From: CFX5 sp023384495
Lineage (GTDB): Bacteria; Chloroflexota; Anaerolineae; Caldilineales; Caldilineaceae
Assembly (NCBI GenBank): GCA_048499455.1
Contig: JASNZV010000004.1
Span: forward strand, 62,001 to 126,000
Direction of reading: 5' to 3'
Length of the DNA stretch: 64,000 bases
Under the pieces are notes generated by a model. The model had not been told where the DNA came from. It did no database searches and saw only the letters and a program-made list of their open reading frames with translations. This document shows positions 12,001 to 17,946 of the stretch, piece by piece. How positions within the stretch are numbered: the first letter of the stretch is position 1; each line of letters begins with the position of its first letter. Made by a program: the position numbers and the translations under genes.

Positions 12001-15000
12001 GGTAGCGGTGGCGGGGGTGTGCCCGAATCTTCAAAGCGCAACACCAACTGCGGCGGTGTGGATGGCGCGTTGATCGACTCGCGGCTGCGGAAGGCCTGCT
12101 CGCCGCCGGCGGCGTCTTCCTCAACGGCATCGCGAATCAGCCAGCCATGATTCGGGTCGCCGGCGATCAGGGCGGCCACATGGTCGGTTACATTCCATTC
12201 ACGGTAGCCGCTGCCCGAACTGGTGGTGGCCGGTGGGCCGGTGGTGGCAGGCTGGTTGTTCCAGGTCACCTGGTTCTGTTGCCAGGCCCCAGCCAGCGGG
12301 ATCGCCTGGAGCGTGCGCCCCGCGTCCCCTTCGCCATAGAGCCGCAAGGTGGCGCGCTCGAGGGCGCAGTCGGGCAGCCCGGCGGGCAACTCAAAGCGCA
12401 CTAGGCTGCGGGCATTGGCGCCCGGCGTGTGGGAGCGGACGAGCAGCGCCACCGAGATGCCAAAATTATTGAGCGGCAACATCTCATCCACAAAGCCGTC
12501 TTCCACGGCGATGAGGGTGATGTTGGCCTCTTCACAGGTGGTCGGTGTGCCGACTGTCCACGTGTGGGTGGCCGGTGTGGGGTCGATATTGTCGCCAGCA
12601 TCGGCAGCGCGCACCTGGAAGGTGTGTTGGCCGGGGGTCAGGTTGGAGTAGACGGCTGGGTTGGTGCATTCAAGCCAGGCCGCCGGGTCGTTGGAGTCAA
12701 GCCGGCACTCGAATTCAAGAAACTGCACGGGGGTCTTGTCATCGACGCCGCTAAAGGTAAAGACAGCCGTGCTGCCCGTGACCGCCGGCGGCGGGTCAAT
12801 AAAGAAGGTGTCGGGCGGAACGACGTCAGGATCCATCTCGAAATCATGCACCGCTGGCGTCGGATCCACGTTGCCGGCGCGGTCGATGGCGCGCACCTCA
12901 AAGCGGAACATGCCATCTTCGATCACCGGCACCTGCCACGGGCTGTGACAGGGGGCAAAGTCAAACTCCGGCGGCAGCGGTTGCGTGGGGTCGGGGATCT
13001 CCGGGATTTCGGTAATGTCAAACTCGAGCAGCCGGCACTCGAAGAGCAGATCCTCAACGGCTGTCACATCATCGACGCCCGTAAAGAGAAAGACCGAAGT
13101 TGCCTCGGTGTCTTGGGTGGGGCCGCTCAGGAAGAATGTATCCGGTGGCGTCGTATCGGGCGGGGGGAAGGGGCCCTCGTACTCAAAGGCGCCGCTGTCG
13201 CAGACGCCATTCTGCGGACGGGTGACGCCACGCTGGTCGGTGAGCGGGCAAGGGGCGACGCCGCCGTCGATTGCCAGGCTTTCCGGCTGTAAGGCCATGG
13301 TCAGGGTGTGCCCGCCGTTGTCGGCTACGGCGTCGAGATAGGGCGTCACATTCCAACGGTCGCGCGGGCCGCTGAAACCGCACGAAGAGCCGCCATCCAT
13401 GTTGCCGCCTTCGGAGCCGAGCCAGAAGTTGCAATCCGTGCTGCCGACATTGCCGGCCACGATGGTGTTGCGGAAGATGACCGACGTACTTGGCGTCGGC
13501 GTATTCAGATTGGTGCCTTCGTCGGCCACGCCGCTGCCGATGGGGGCCGTGTTGTAGGCGATGGTGGTGTTGACCACATGCACATCGGCGTCGGCGTCAA
13601 TGTAGATGCCGCCGCCGCGCACCTGCGCCAGGTTGCCGGCGAGGGTGACATTTTCATAGACCGCACCGGCGTCGCCCAGGCTGTAGACACCACCACCCAG
13701 CCCGCTGTCGTCTTCCGTTCCTACCAGGGCGCGGTTGTCCCAAAAGGTGACGCGACGGACGGTGAGTGTGCCGTCGGCGTCGTTGGACATGCCGCCGCCG
13801 TTCTCGGCGATATTGCTGTAGATATTGCTGTCTTCTAGCGTAAAGGCGCCGCTGCCCTGGTTGAGGATGCCGCCGCCATCGTGGGTGGCGCGGTTGCCAA
13901 AGATGGTCAGGCGGCTAAAGTTGACGGTGGCCCCGGCGTTGTTGATGCCGCCGCCAGTCTCAGCCGTGTTGTTGCTGACGGTGCTTTCGGTGAAGAGCAC
14001 CGCACCAAAGGAGCTAAAGGTGACGCCGCCCCCCTCGCCAGAGGCGTGGTTATCATCAAAGGTCGAGCGGGTGACGCTGACGGTGCCGCTGCCGTCGGTG
14101 TAGAGAGCGCCGCCTTCGCCACCGTCACCATCGCCGGCGCTGTTTTGCGTAAAGATTGAGTCGCTGATGGTGAGTGGCCGCTCGGAAGCGGAGAAAAGGC
14201 CGCCGCCGTCGCCGGCAGCGTGGTTGCCCGTGAAGGTCCCGCGGACGATAGTCAGGCTGGTGCGACCCGCATTGGCCACGCCACCACCATAATCCTCGGA
14301 TGTATTGCCGGAGATGGTCACGTCGGTCAGCGTCAGCGAACCTTCGTGGGTGTTGTAGATGCCGCCGCCGCTGTCGGCCACGTTGTCGGCGATGGTGGCG
14401 TTGCTGATCTCGACTCGGCTGGGGATGCCAAGCGGGCTGAGTTCACCGGCGTTGTAGACGCCGCCACCGCTGCGCCCCGTGTTGCCGGAGATGACGCTGC
14501 CACCGCTGATGATCAGCCGCCCGTATACCGTGTGGACGCCGCCGCCTTCGACTTCGGTGGTGTTGCCGGTGATGGCGACATTCTCCAGCCGCAGCGTGCC
14601 AGGCGAGAGGTTGTAGATGCCGCCGCCATCTTCGGCGCTGTAACCGTTGCGGATGGTCAGCCCGTTGAGCGTGACGTTGCCGCCCGTCTCATAGATTTCA
14701 AAGATGCGATCCAGCCCGCCGGCGTCGATGATGGTTGCGCCGGGGCCGGCCCCGATGAGGGTCAACGGATAAAGGATGTCCAGGTCGCCGCTAGCTGCGT
14801 CATCCCCGCTGCCCGGAGGAATGGTGATGGCGTACGTCCCGGCGGGCAGGTTGATCGTATCCGCCGCGGTGGTGGCGTTGGCCTGTTGGATCGCAGCGCG
14901 TAGTGTACAGGTTCCGGCGCTGGTGGCGCAGAGGCCGTCGTTGGGGTCGGTGTCGGGTGCGTCCACCGTGCTATTTACGGTAAAAGTGGCGGCCTGTGCA

Positions 15001-15092
15001 ACCCGTGTTTCGACCACGGCAAAGCACAGGGCAAGTATAAGGCCGGCCAACCAGAGATAGCGGTGAACGGGAAGATTTCTTATTGAATACAT
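1..15092 (-). CDS. Giant secreted CSLREA / beta-helix / Ig-like repeat protein, C-terminus beyond window
   Basis: Reading down from the ATG at 15092, the frame was followed to position 3 without a stop, giving at least 5030 codons. The left edge cuts the C-terminus. An AGGAGG lies 7-8 nt before the ATG. The N-terminus has a signal-like segment (YLWLAGLILALCFAVVET), then a CSLREA-type motif (VNSTVDAPDTDP...CTLRAAIQQAN). A right-handed beta-helix follows to about 13450 and a choice-of-anchor-Q-like end to about 13165 (TDQRGVTRPQ...CDSGAFEY). After that come Ig-like units (PPDT...FECSLDG...C.SP..YTGL..GEHTFEVRA.D..GN.DPTPA.YTWT), roughly 21 in all, a DNRLRE domain (about 12540-12035), four homologous beta-helix modules, a second DNRLRE domain (about 2510-2040) and two ALPxGYLQVG...SLSPFA units (about 3430-3060 and 1460-1090). 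A PTPEPTEE linker precedes the last Ig-like unit. The protein is probably an exported adhesin or sheath component. That role is inference; the export signal and domains are visible. Confidence 0.9.
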   Translation of the reverse strand, partial: MYSIRNLPVHRYLWLAGLILALCFAVVETRVAQAATFTVNSTVDAPDTDPNDGLCATSAGTCTLRAAIQQANATTAADTINLPAGTYAITIPPGSGDDAASGDLDILYPLTLIGAGPGATIIDAGGLDRIFEIYETGGNVTLNGLTIRNGYSAEDGGGIYNLSPGTLRLENVAITGNTTEVEGGGVHTVYGRLIISGGSVISGNTGRSGGGVYNAGELSPLGIPSRVEISNATIADNVADSGGGIYNTHEGSLTLTDVTISGNTSEDYGGGVANAGRTSLTIVRGTFTGNHAAGDGGGLFSASERPLTISDSIFTQNSAGDGDGGEGGALYTDGSGTVSVTRSTFDDNHASGEGGGVTFSSFGAVLFTESTVSNNTAETGGGINNAGATVNFSRLTIFGNRATHDGGGILNQGSGAFTLEDSNIYSNIAENGGGMSNDADGTLTVRRVTFWDNRALVGTEDDSGLGGGVYSLGDAGAVYENVTLAGNLAQVRGGGIYIDADADVHVVNTTIAYNTAPIGSGVADEGTNLNTPTPSTSVIFRNTIVAGNVGSTDCNFWLGSEGGNMDGGSSCGFSGPRDRWNVTPYLDAVADNGGHTLTMALQPESLAIDGGVAPCPLTDQRGVTRPQNGVCDSGAFEYEGPFPPPDTTPPDTFFLSGPTQDTEATSVFLFTGVDDVTAVEDLLFECRLLEFDITEIPEIPDPTQPLPPEFDFAPCHSPWQVPVIEDGMFRFEVRAIDRAGNVDPTPAVHDFEMDPDVVPPDTFFIDPPPAVTGSTAVFTFSGVDDKTPVQFLEFECRLDSNDPAAWLECTNPAVYSNLTPGQHTFQVRAADAGDNIDPTPATHTWTVGTPTTCEEANITLIAVEDGFVDEMLPLNNFGISVALLVRSHTPGANARSLVRFELPAGLPDCALERATLRLYGEGDAGRTLQAIPLAGAWQQNQVTWNNQPATTGPPATTSSGSGYREWNVTDHVAALIAGDPNHGWLIRDAVEEDAAGGEQAFRSRESINAPSTPPQLVLRFEDSGTPPPPLPTEPGATTTVFCGQVITQSTLVGNDLLNCMGEGLVIGASNIVLDLNGHTISSGLPIEPGEEDGLLAGIRNVGYDNVIVRNGTVRNYGYGVRLMAGATYNIVENMTLIGNVNAGIELLDADDGRNGNIVRNNIFQHNGFGLLITNGSENSLVEGNQFLGNGNLAIYLYDSTGHRIENNYISGVTNNPLLDSDGGIELDGSSDNQLVNNELFDTGDSGIMLREGSHRNLIVGNTSARASDAGISLDDSDYNQVLDNVLHLAGGAAIGLGNAHHNLIVGNDVRFNPGGIELGGGSSHNRIESNDASYSSADGIAVEGGESNEIVNNTINNGNAAGISLEAENFAANGNPIGGSLIAGNTTNGNLADGISVGGAGHTIANNAAHNNAAFGIRAAEGNIDGGGNTASGNGEPLQCVGVVCTPGAGVPASSADLTPPDTVILTAPPNGSSTVEPAVFTFTGSDNIAPATALIFECRLDAPPDPAPEPPEPGEPVEPPDVDNWLTCESPVTYNFLLAGEHTFEVRARDPAANVDLTPAVYTWTVVAAPPGADSTPPNTFIFEGPPNLSISTTATFRFSGSDNSTPGPYLVYQCRLDSADDSDFGACTSPITYNGLSLGEHTFEVRAVDLQGNVDPTPATRTWTIEPPPPDFTPPETTILSGPNLTTVNTNATFTFSANEEATFECSLDDPSEDEFESCTSPITYNGLSVGVHTFYVRATDLAGNDDDTPAEYTWTITPPPTAATVTCGQVVTESILLTHDLLDCLADGLVVGAPGITIDLDGYTIDGTGLGAGVRNDGFASVTVRNGTIQEFDYGVQLENGAAFNIVELLVLNLNQESGVYLADADNGVSGSIVRHNEIVGNGAGLVISETVGSLILDNLVAGNMDFGLQMLDSDHNRLEANFIVGSSDVAVILEGSSHNTLVGNTIADNPDGGLEITDASDYNRIENNYVAESGDAGIIVSHSVGNEVIGNTVREMSDSGIVLDDAHETLVYGNDVRFNNGGVELSGASNNRIEANNASSTDGVGIEVGDFSESNVIVLNLTNNNAAGGISIGGTAPAGYGNLIDRNTANNNSDTGIAVEGVGHIIIGNEANNNDGWGIYAAEGSALGVNIDGGGNRGSGNSEPEQCYNVVCNGGPPLALDQLSPETLISSGPPNTTVFNTATFDFIGFDNATAVTFQCRLDSANDADWSACTSPVTYTGLALGEHIFEVRARDWSGNIDPTPATHTWTIEPLAGGVPPETTIDSGPDATTPSTSATFAFSANEPGVTFECSLDGAPFAACSSPHSVSGLLPGQHEFQVYAIDMENLPDPTPASYVWTVTAAPVPTAVTCGQTLTQSTLLTNDLLNCLGDGLVVGASGITIDLNGRIIDGTGLGVGVRNSGFSSVTIRNGTIQEFDYGVQINGGAANNVVANLTLQQNQDGAIQLLGVQNSTVRNNHITGNTLGIELSNGATGVVVRNNTLTTNPGNAIYLLGVSGNRVEANIANGSSGAGVALEGAGGNIVIGNTLNGNSDGGVTLVLGANNNRIEANTVRDSGSDGITVSESTGNELIGNTVHQSGGSGIALEFADDNVLRGNDVRFNSSGIGLTGSSGNLIEANYASTTGGSGIEVGALSFNNTIVLNTVIGNSGEGIAIDDVAPAGQGNLIDRNNVSSNGGDGISVNGGGHTISNNTASVNGGWGIYASVTGMDGGGNRAFGNDEPTQCFNIVCEIGTWAGQPDTLLVLTPTDPTNSSTAIFTFTGIDDTTQPWELDFECRLDSTSDLAWVECENPWIYTGLSEGEHTFEVRAIDLQGNIDPTPATFTWLYTALPLGVPPDTFIDRAPPLNTPLFEGFFTFFSNEPDVTFECSLDGSPFAACGTEEPGIPVTTGVFLFEFEEFEVGPHTFQVRAIDIEGLVDPTPATYTWNILGIITTITDGPAYIAPEEVGEPAAGGETQETTATFEFEANIADVVFFCSLDLGPFVPCESGVTYTGLAVGEHLFRVYGEDDEGRTQLEPTEYGWEILPPLDETPPDTVILSGPPDPNTASGATFTFTGSDDVTSPAGLVFQCRLDSQVEGDFADCVSPHVILPGLAAGEHTFEVRAIDAEDNIDPTPASYTWTIAPLTGNTAPPVTTIQAGPESGMSETTVTFVFAANEPDVTFECSLDGAAFVACESPFEYTGLTIGEHLFTVRGTDPDGNTEIEPPFYEWTIETPPDITPPDTLITGQPLNPSSSTAATFLFAGIDNVTPPAELDFECRLDSVLEEAFQGCESPHSYTGLSLGEHTFDVRAIDAAGNVDETPASYTWTIQVETTITAGPAAETTDTNAAFSFTASVLGATFQCALDEAAFATCAAPASYTGLAVGEHTFQVRATAPTGEIDPTPATYTWVVVAPGVIPPQTTIDSAPDNPTGSTSATFAFSSSEPGSTFECALDAEEFGACASPIEYTGLAEGEHTFRVRATDAFGITDPTPASYTWTITAAPIPTTVVCGQVLTQSTLVMNDLTNCPTNGLIIGAPGITVDLNGRTIDGLGGFGAGILNNGFDTVLITNGTIQQFAYGVQLLTGTGSNIVEGLTLSANTIAGVELSAAGDSGSGNLVRNNISTGNGYGVALVNGTQNATVRDNTINGNLSLGVYVWNSHNNRVETNAIDGATGNPALGSDAGVMLLSANDNVVLANTIVNTGDAGIIVLEGATRNRVEGNILTLTGDAGVLIEDADENLVIGNTAHQNSDAGVVLSNANGNVVRDNDLRFNEHGVEIADANDNLVELNNASDSGGAGIAVGANSFRNHIRSNIANTNGADGIYVDGDALAIDGNLVEGNTANGNAANGIHGAKAGHTLKDNTANNNAVWGILAAAGTINGGGNTASGNGQIGQCSGIVCNGPPDTPQPPNTPAGTDVTVSISTPDDAATAEVTFANVTTAGDTTIVALDSPPALPEGYLQVGSLFYDVSTTAVYAPPVTLCLSYDPSSFADPADAKLLHYEGGVWVDVTTSNDTVNGQVCGVVSSLSPFAVTVPVAPETTISSGPDAATISTSASFVFAADQPSATFECSLDGAPFASCVSPASLNNLAVGEHTFAVRATSTTGKTDATPASHTWTIISPDLTAPETLITAGPAATTTDTSATFSFTANEAGVTFECALDGAAFAGCVSPVTYTGLGAGAHSFAVRAVDSAGNTDPTPATYTWTVTTPVNCGTATTVNANSDAWIDQGSPTSNKGTDSILKVQGKSSNNNMRALVRFNLPALPAGCQVQTATLRLFAASWTNNRTIQALQVAGAWTENGVNWSDQPATTGAAATATSGSGWREWNVATQVQAMYAPGANHGFLIRDAVENSGSFEQQFHAREKGQNVPQLVISFAPATVADTTPPETLITSGPEASTLATEATFAFSTNEPGSTFECALDDAAFASCLSPLTLIELAVGQHTFRVRATDAAGNTDPTPASYTWTVTAPAPPPDTTAPVVSIDSGPADSTTETSATFEFSADEDATFACSLDGAGFEVCASPVTLTELIVGEHTFQVQATDGAGNTSTPASYTWMVEEAPPAPNTPEGQDVAVEITDPETESVVATVTFAQVDSPGKTTVTLLDSPPALPDGYLQVGASFYDIDTTAAFSGDVTICLSYDPGVFDNPAGLQLLHYEGGDWIDVTNSNDIVAGTLCGVVSSLSPFAIAAPATAEPDTTAPETTVDAGPANPTTETSATFVFSANEEATFECSLDLNPFNPCTSPAVYSDLSIGAHVFSVRATDLAGNTNAVATNYSWTIESTPEPTPVPTEEPTPVPTEEPTPEPTEEPTPEPTEEPTPEPTEEPTPEPTEEPTPEPTEEPTPEPTEEPTPEPTEEPTPEPTEEPTPEPTEEPTPVPTEEPTPEPTEEPTPVPTEEPTPEPTEEPTPVPTEEPTPEPTEEPTPEPTEEPTPVPTEEPTPEPTEEPTPVPTEEPTPVPTEEPTPVPTEEPTPEPTEEPTPAPPDTTLDSWPAALTFETSATFAFSADKPDATFECSLNGAPFTGCASPHILTGLAVGTHTFAVRAVDPVG
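217..804 (-). repeat. 24-bp tandem repeat encoding the Pro/Thr/Glu linker
   Basis: There are twenty-four consecutive 24-bp units from 217 to 792 plus a 12-bp half unit to 804, all in frame within the giant gene. Each unit encodes eight residues of the type PTPEPTEE or PTPVPTEE. Units differ mainly at synonymous sites and at the E/V choice (GAG or GAA versus GTC). The segment separates the last visible Ig-like domain from the rest of the protein and looks like an extended, rigid acidic stalk. The repeat is continuous with no spacers. Confidence 0.95.
3440..4632 (-). repeat. Beta-helix module 4 of the giant protein
   Basis: This is a copy of about 400 residues of the repeated NosD/PbH1-like module within the giant gene. 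It opens with VVCGQVLTQSTLVMNDLTNC and closes with GQCSGIVC. Between them run short Asn-rich coils of the type N.V..N....G.GI.V. Opening and closing motifs match the other three modules (6893-8045, 8615-9797, 10756-11983), so the module arose by internal duplication. Confidence 0.85.
6893..8045 (-). repeat. Beta-helix module 3 of the giant protein
   Basis: Second-closest copy to the C-terminus of the repeated helix module. It opens VTCGQTLTQSTLLTNDLLNC, passes through about a dozen coils such as GNTVHQSGGSGIALEF, and closes EPTQCFNIVC. Two Ig-like units precede it on the protein, and the longest run of Ig-like units (about 6890 down to 4640) follows. Confidence 0.85.
8615..9797 (-). repeat. 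Beta-helix module 2 of the giant protein
   Basis: Homologous helix module opening VTCGQVVTESILLTHDLLDC and closing EPEQCYNVVC. Its N-terminal stretch IDLDGYTIDGTGLGAGVRN is nearly identical to the corresponding part of module 3. This suggests a recent duplication or gene conversion between these two copies. Confidence 0.85.
10756..11983 (-). repeat. Beta-helix module 1 of the giant protein
   Basis: First copy of the repeated module after the N-terminal CSLREA helix. It opens VFCGQVITQSTLVGNDLLNC and closes EPLQCVGVVC. The DNRLRE domain lies directly before it on the protein and three Ig-like units follow. The DLNGHTISSG segment is typical of NosD-like helices. Confidence 0.85.
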
Positions 15093-15100
15093 CAGGGTAT

Positions 15101-15106
15101 CCTCCT
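15101..15106 (-). promoter_or_regulatory. Shine-Dalgarno of the giant gene
   Basis: A perfect AGGAGG on the minus strand, ending 8 nt before the ATG at 15092. It fixes the start of the giant gene and shows that the 5' end is complete. Confidence 0.85.
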
Positions 15107-15488
15107 GAAGTGCAACTATTGTGAGGCTGGTGCGCTCTTGCCGGAAGCTTCACCAGGTTTCACGCATAGGGCAGCGATGTGATCCAAATTTTATCGGTTT
15201 CGAAAGTTGATGTATTTTTCCTGCCCTGGGTGGCATAACTCCTTCAGAGGGAATGGATAAGAACTTGTTGCAACGCGCACAGGCTGTTCGCGCCGACACA
15301 ACAAGAACTGGACCAACACGATTGTGTTGATCGAGATCCTTACCCACAAAGCTCCCCCACCGGCGAACGTTGGCAGCGTATGCGGTGGCGCGGAGATTCC
15401 TTACTTGGGGCCAGCCTTGATTCGGGCTGGCTCCATCCCACTGACCAGGTAATTACGTACGGCGTTAGGAGAGAGTCAGGATTCAAGT

Positions 15489-15557
15489 AGGACAAATGTC
15501 GTATTCGATCAGGACGAATGACGTAGAAAACCGTGGAACAAATAGTACGACATTCGT
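15489..15557. promoter_or_regulatory. Putative operator cluster: three ACRAATGWCGTA sites
   Basis: Two direct copies, AGGACAAATGTCGTA at 15489-15503 and AGGACGAATGACGTA at 15511-15525, are offset by exactly 22 bp, about two helical turns. A third copy of the 12-bp core lies inverted at 15546-15557 (TACGACATTCGT). Copies 1 and 3 form a perfect 9-bp inverted repeat AATGTCGTA/TACGACATT. This pattern fits a dimeric regulator. The regulator itself is not identified. Confidence 0.45.
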
Positions 15558-15849
15558 TATGGGGGATGGCATCAAATTTGCATCAGTTGTATTTCATCTT
15601 TGACGCAATTGCTCTGGCGCATGTCAATATCGAAGTGAATAAGCGTGTATCACAGAGGAAAGCAGCGGGAAGGCGTGCGCAGGGTAGCTGTACGGCGAGA
15701 TTCGTCTTGGCCGTCATTCGCACCGGAACACGGCCTGTTGTTGCCCTGCTGCGAAAGCGCTCTACCCGTAACTTCTGCGTCATTCGGCGCACCCGGGCAG
15801 TGAATCAACGCCCGTATCCACATGCGGATAGACTCCAAGGAGTGGAACT

Positions 15850-17091
15850 GTGAATTCAGAATGGACGAATCGGCGGCGATGGCTTGCGCTGTCCGCCGCT
15901 CTGTTTCTCATCACGGCTTGTGTCAGCGGGGGGTCACCGGCGGCGAATCAACAGGTGGCATCCCCGCTTACCAACCTGGTTGCCGTGCAAGGGGACCCAG
16001 AAGGCTCGACCTTTGCGCAGGCGATTCAGCTAATCGGTGTGGCGGAATCGGTAACCGACCAGACGCTTACTGTCAATGGCATCACAGTGGACATGGCCCA
16101 AGCAGTCGCCGATGGGCAGGTAGCCACCGGCGCCACCGTACAAGTGCAGGGAACACAAACCAATCGCGGGGTGGTTGACGCCGTCTACATTTGGGTTCTC
16201 AGCCCCCCTGAGGCGGCAACGCCAATTGTGGACGCCAATACGGTCCCCTTTGTCATTGAGGGGCCAGTGGCGGCGATCCGGGGCAATCGAGTCAGGATTC
16301 ACGGCTTTGATCTGGATGTGGATGACGATCTGCGGCTCCAGGGCGTGCAGGTTGGCGATGTGCTTCGCATTTACGGCGAAGTCGACAAAGACTATCTGGA
16401 TGGCTTACTCCCGTTCGATGATGGCATTGATGATGACAACTATGTAACCGTGCGCCAGACACGATTTGGCTTCTTGAGCAATGCGATCTACGTCAGCGAC
16501 GAGGGTCTCGTCTGGCGAGACTCCGGCAGTTGTCTCAGTGCGCCACCCGGTTGGGCTTCGGCGAGCGCATGGCGTAGCCGGTGCAGCGGCGAATATGGCG
16601 GCGGACCGCCCGCCGCGAGCCGCACCGGCAATGAATCCAGCGGCAGTCGCGCCGCGTCCAATCTCGGCATCAGTGCGCTGGACAGATTCTTCCTGTTTCT
16701 GCCGGGGGTGACACAGGGGCCACTATCCGATCAGGCGCGGGCAGCCGGCGGTGATGGCAGCAGCAGCAGTAGAAGTAGCATGGGCAACGACAGCTCCAGC
16801 GGCAGCGGCAACGAATCTAGCGGCAGCGCATCACGTCCCCCGCAGCCAACTCGGCCACCCTCGCTGTCACCCCCAGCCGGTGGTGATGGCAGCAGCAGTG
16901 GGGGCAACGGCAGCTCCGGCGCTAGCAACAACGAATCCAGCGGCAGCGCATCACGACGCCCTCCACCTCCGCCACCGCCGCCTCCTCCCCCGCCTCCTCC
17001 TCCACCACCACCGGCCAGCGGCAACGGGGACAGCAATAGCGGTAGCAACAGCAGAAGCAGCAGTGGCAGTAGTAGCGGCAGCGGCAGCTGA
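15850..17091 (+). CDS. Lipoprotein with two DUF5666-like domains and a polyproline/Ser-Gly tail
   Basis: Starts with GTG at 15850, seven nt after AAGGAG (15837-15842). Residues 10-24 form a signal peptide ending in a lipobox (LITAC), so Cys24 should be lipidated and the protein anchored outside the cytoplasmic membrane. Two small beta-rich units (about 55-115 and 132-180) have the DUF5666-like pattern of a short inner unit (VTDQTLTVNGITVDM; RGNRVRIHGFDLDV) ending in GDVLRIYG-type strands. From about residue 235 the composition changes to Ser/Gly/Asn-rich sequence with repeated NESSGSAS blocks and a run of 18 prolines (16960-17013). The tail may span or bind the cell wall. Function unknown. 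Confidence 0.75.
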   Translation: MNSEWTNRRRWLALSAALFLITACVSGGSPAANQQVASPLTNLVAVQGDPEGSTFAQAIQLIGVAESVTDQTLTVNGITVDMAQAVADGQVATGATVQVQGTQTNRGVVDAVYIWVLSPPEAATPIVDANTVPFVIEGPVAAIRGNRVRIHGFDLDVDDDLRLQGVQVGDVLRIYGEVDKDYLDGLLPFDDGIDDDNYVTVRQTRFGFLSNAIYVSDEGLVWRDSGSCLSAPPGWASASAWRSRCSGEYGGGPPAASRTGNESSGSRAASNLGISALDRFFLFLPGVTQGPLSDQARAAGGDGSSSSRSSMGNDSSSGSGNESSGSASRPPQPTRPPSLSPPAGGDGSSSGGNGSSGASNNESSGSASRRPPPPPPPPPPPPPPPPPPASGNGDSNSGSNSRSSSGSSSGSGS

Positions 17092-17115
17092 CTTACGTTT
17101 ATGACCGAGGTGACG

Positions 17116-17925
17116 ATGAACAATAGCCATATCCATCTTCCGGCTTGCCGATTGGCGCTGGTGCTGGCAAGCGTTGCCACTTTCTTGGCCATCCAGAGCA
17201 TCGTGCTCAGGGTTGTGCAATACAGGGTTGGCGTTCAGAACAGCTATTGGCTCTACCAATACGGCGAGTTGATGAACGTAAACCGAGAAGCCAACGTGCC
17301 AACCTGGTTTAGCGCATCGCTCTTGCTTGCGGCAGCCCTGTTGCTGCTGACGATTACGCTTTCGTTGCGCGCGGGTGGCCGCCCATACAAAGCATGGGCC
17401 GGCCTGACGGGCATATTCGCCTATATCTCGATGGATGAAGCGGGCACGATCCACGAGAAGCTAACCCCGATCCTTCAAGAGCAACTGAGCCTCACCGGCT
17501 ACTTTTATTTTGGCTGGATCGTGGTTGGCATCTCGGTGGCGTTGGGGGTGGGTCTGCTCTATCTACCCTTTGTGTGGCGGCTACCGACTGACGTACGGCG
17601 ATGGTTTATTCTGGCCGGTGCGCTCTATGTGGGGGGTGCGCTGGGGATCGAATCGATCAGCGCAAACTTGTGGTATCTTGATGGCGGCGCCAGCCTGCGC
17701 TTCTCCGCAGTCGGCACAGTTGAGGAATGGTTTGAAATGCTGGGCGTCATCACGCTGATTTACGGGCTACTGACGTATATCCGTGTTGAGGTGGGAACCG
17801 TCAAATTCTCCGTATCCCAGGCGGTGGCAAGCAGCCAAGCGAGGCTGCCCGCCGCCACGCCGAAAGCGTATCATGACGCGCATCCCAAAGGGAGCGGCGC
17901 CCGCGTGAGCGATTCTCCCATCTGA
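17116..17925 (+). CDS. Integral membrane protein, six predicted helices, function unknown
   Basis: The frame can open at 17101, but the ATG at 17116 has GAGGTGA just upstream and I prefer it. The protein has about six hydrophobic helices: LALVLASVATFLAI, FSASLLLAAALLLLTITL, a third near WAGLTGIFAYISM, YFGWIVVGISVALGVGL, FILAGALYVGGALGI and MLGVITLIYGLL. A conserved-looking charged motif SMDEAGTIHEKL follows the third helix and could be functional (Asp-Glu...His-Glu). The C-terminal 45 residues are polar and cytoplasmic-like. The gene lies 24 bp after the lipoprotein and probably shares its transcript. I do not recognise a characterised family. Confidence 0.7.
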   Translation: MNNSHIHLPACRLALVLASVATFLAIQSIVLRVVQYRVGVQNSYWLYQYGELMNVNREANVPTWFSASLLLAAALLLLTITLSLRAGGRPYKAWAGLTGIFAYISMDEAGTIHEKLTPILQEQLSLTGYFYFGWIVVGISVALGVGLLYLPFVWRLPTDVRRWFILAGALYVGGALGIESISANLWYLDGGASLRFSAVGTVEEWFEMLGVITLIYGLLTYIRVEVGTVKFSVSQAVASSQARLPAATPKAYHDAHPKGSGARVSDSPI

Positions 17926-17946
17926 GCGCGACTGGCCGGTCGTTGA

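Larger units (their letters stand above)
15093..15849. other. Divergent intergenic region with palindromes and repeated sites
   Basis: 757 bp separate the giant gene (leftward) from the lipoprotein gene (rightward). I see no convincing gene here. It holds a CAACAC/GTGTTG inverted repeat (15314-15329), a hairpin GCCAGCC/GGCTGGC (15410-15431) without a T-run, and the ACRAATGWCGTA cluster described separately. ORFs of about 60-106 codons in this stretch lack ribosome sites and recognisable features. Confidence 0.6.

Noticed and set aside
1185..12404. Many plus-strand ORFs of 80-390 codons across the giant gene
   Set aside because: They are antisense to a frame with clear domains, lack ribosome sites and have unnatural Val/Ala/Asp-rich composition.
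15410..15431. Intrinsic terminator for either divergent gene
   Set aside because: The GCCAGCC/GGCTGGC hairpin has no T-run on either strand and lies upstream of both genes.
15533..15853. 106-codon ORF in front of the lipoprotein
   Set aside because: No ribosome site, no recognisable feature, overlaps the lipoprotein Shine-Dalgarno and the putative operator cluster.
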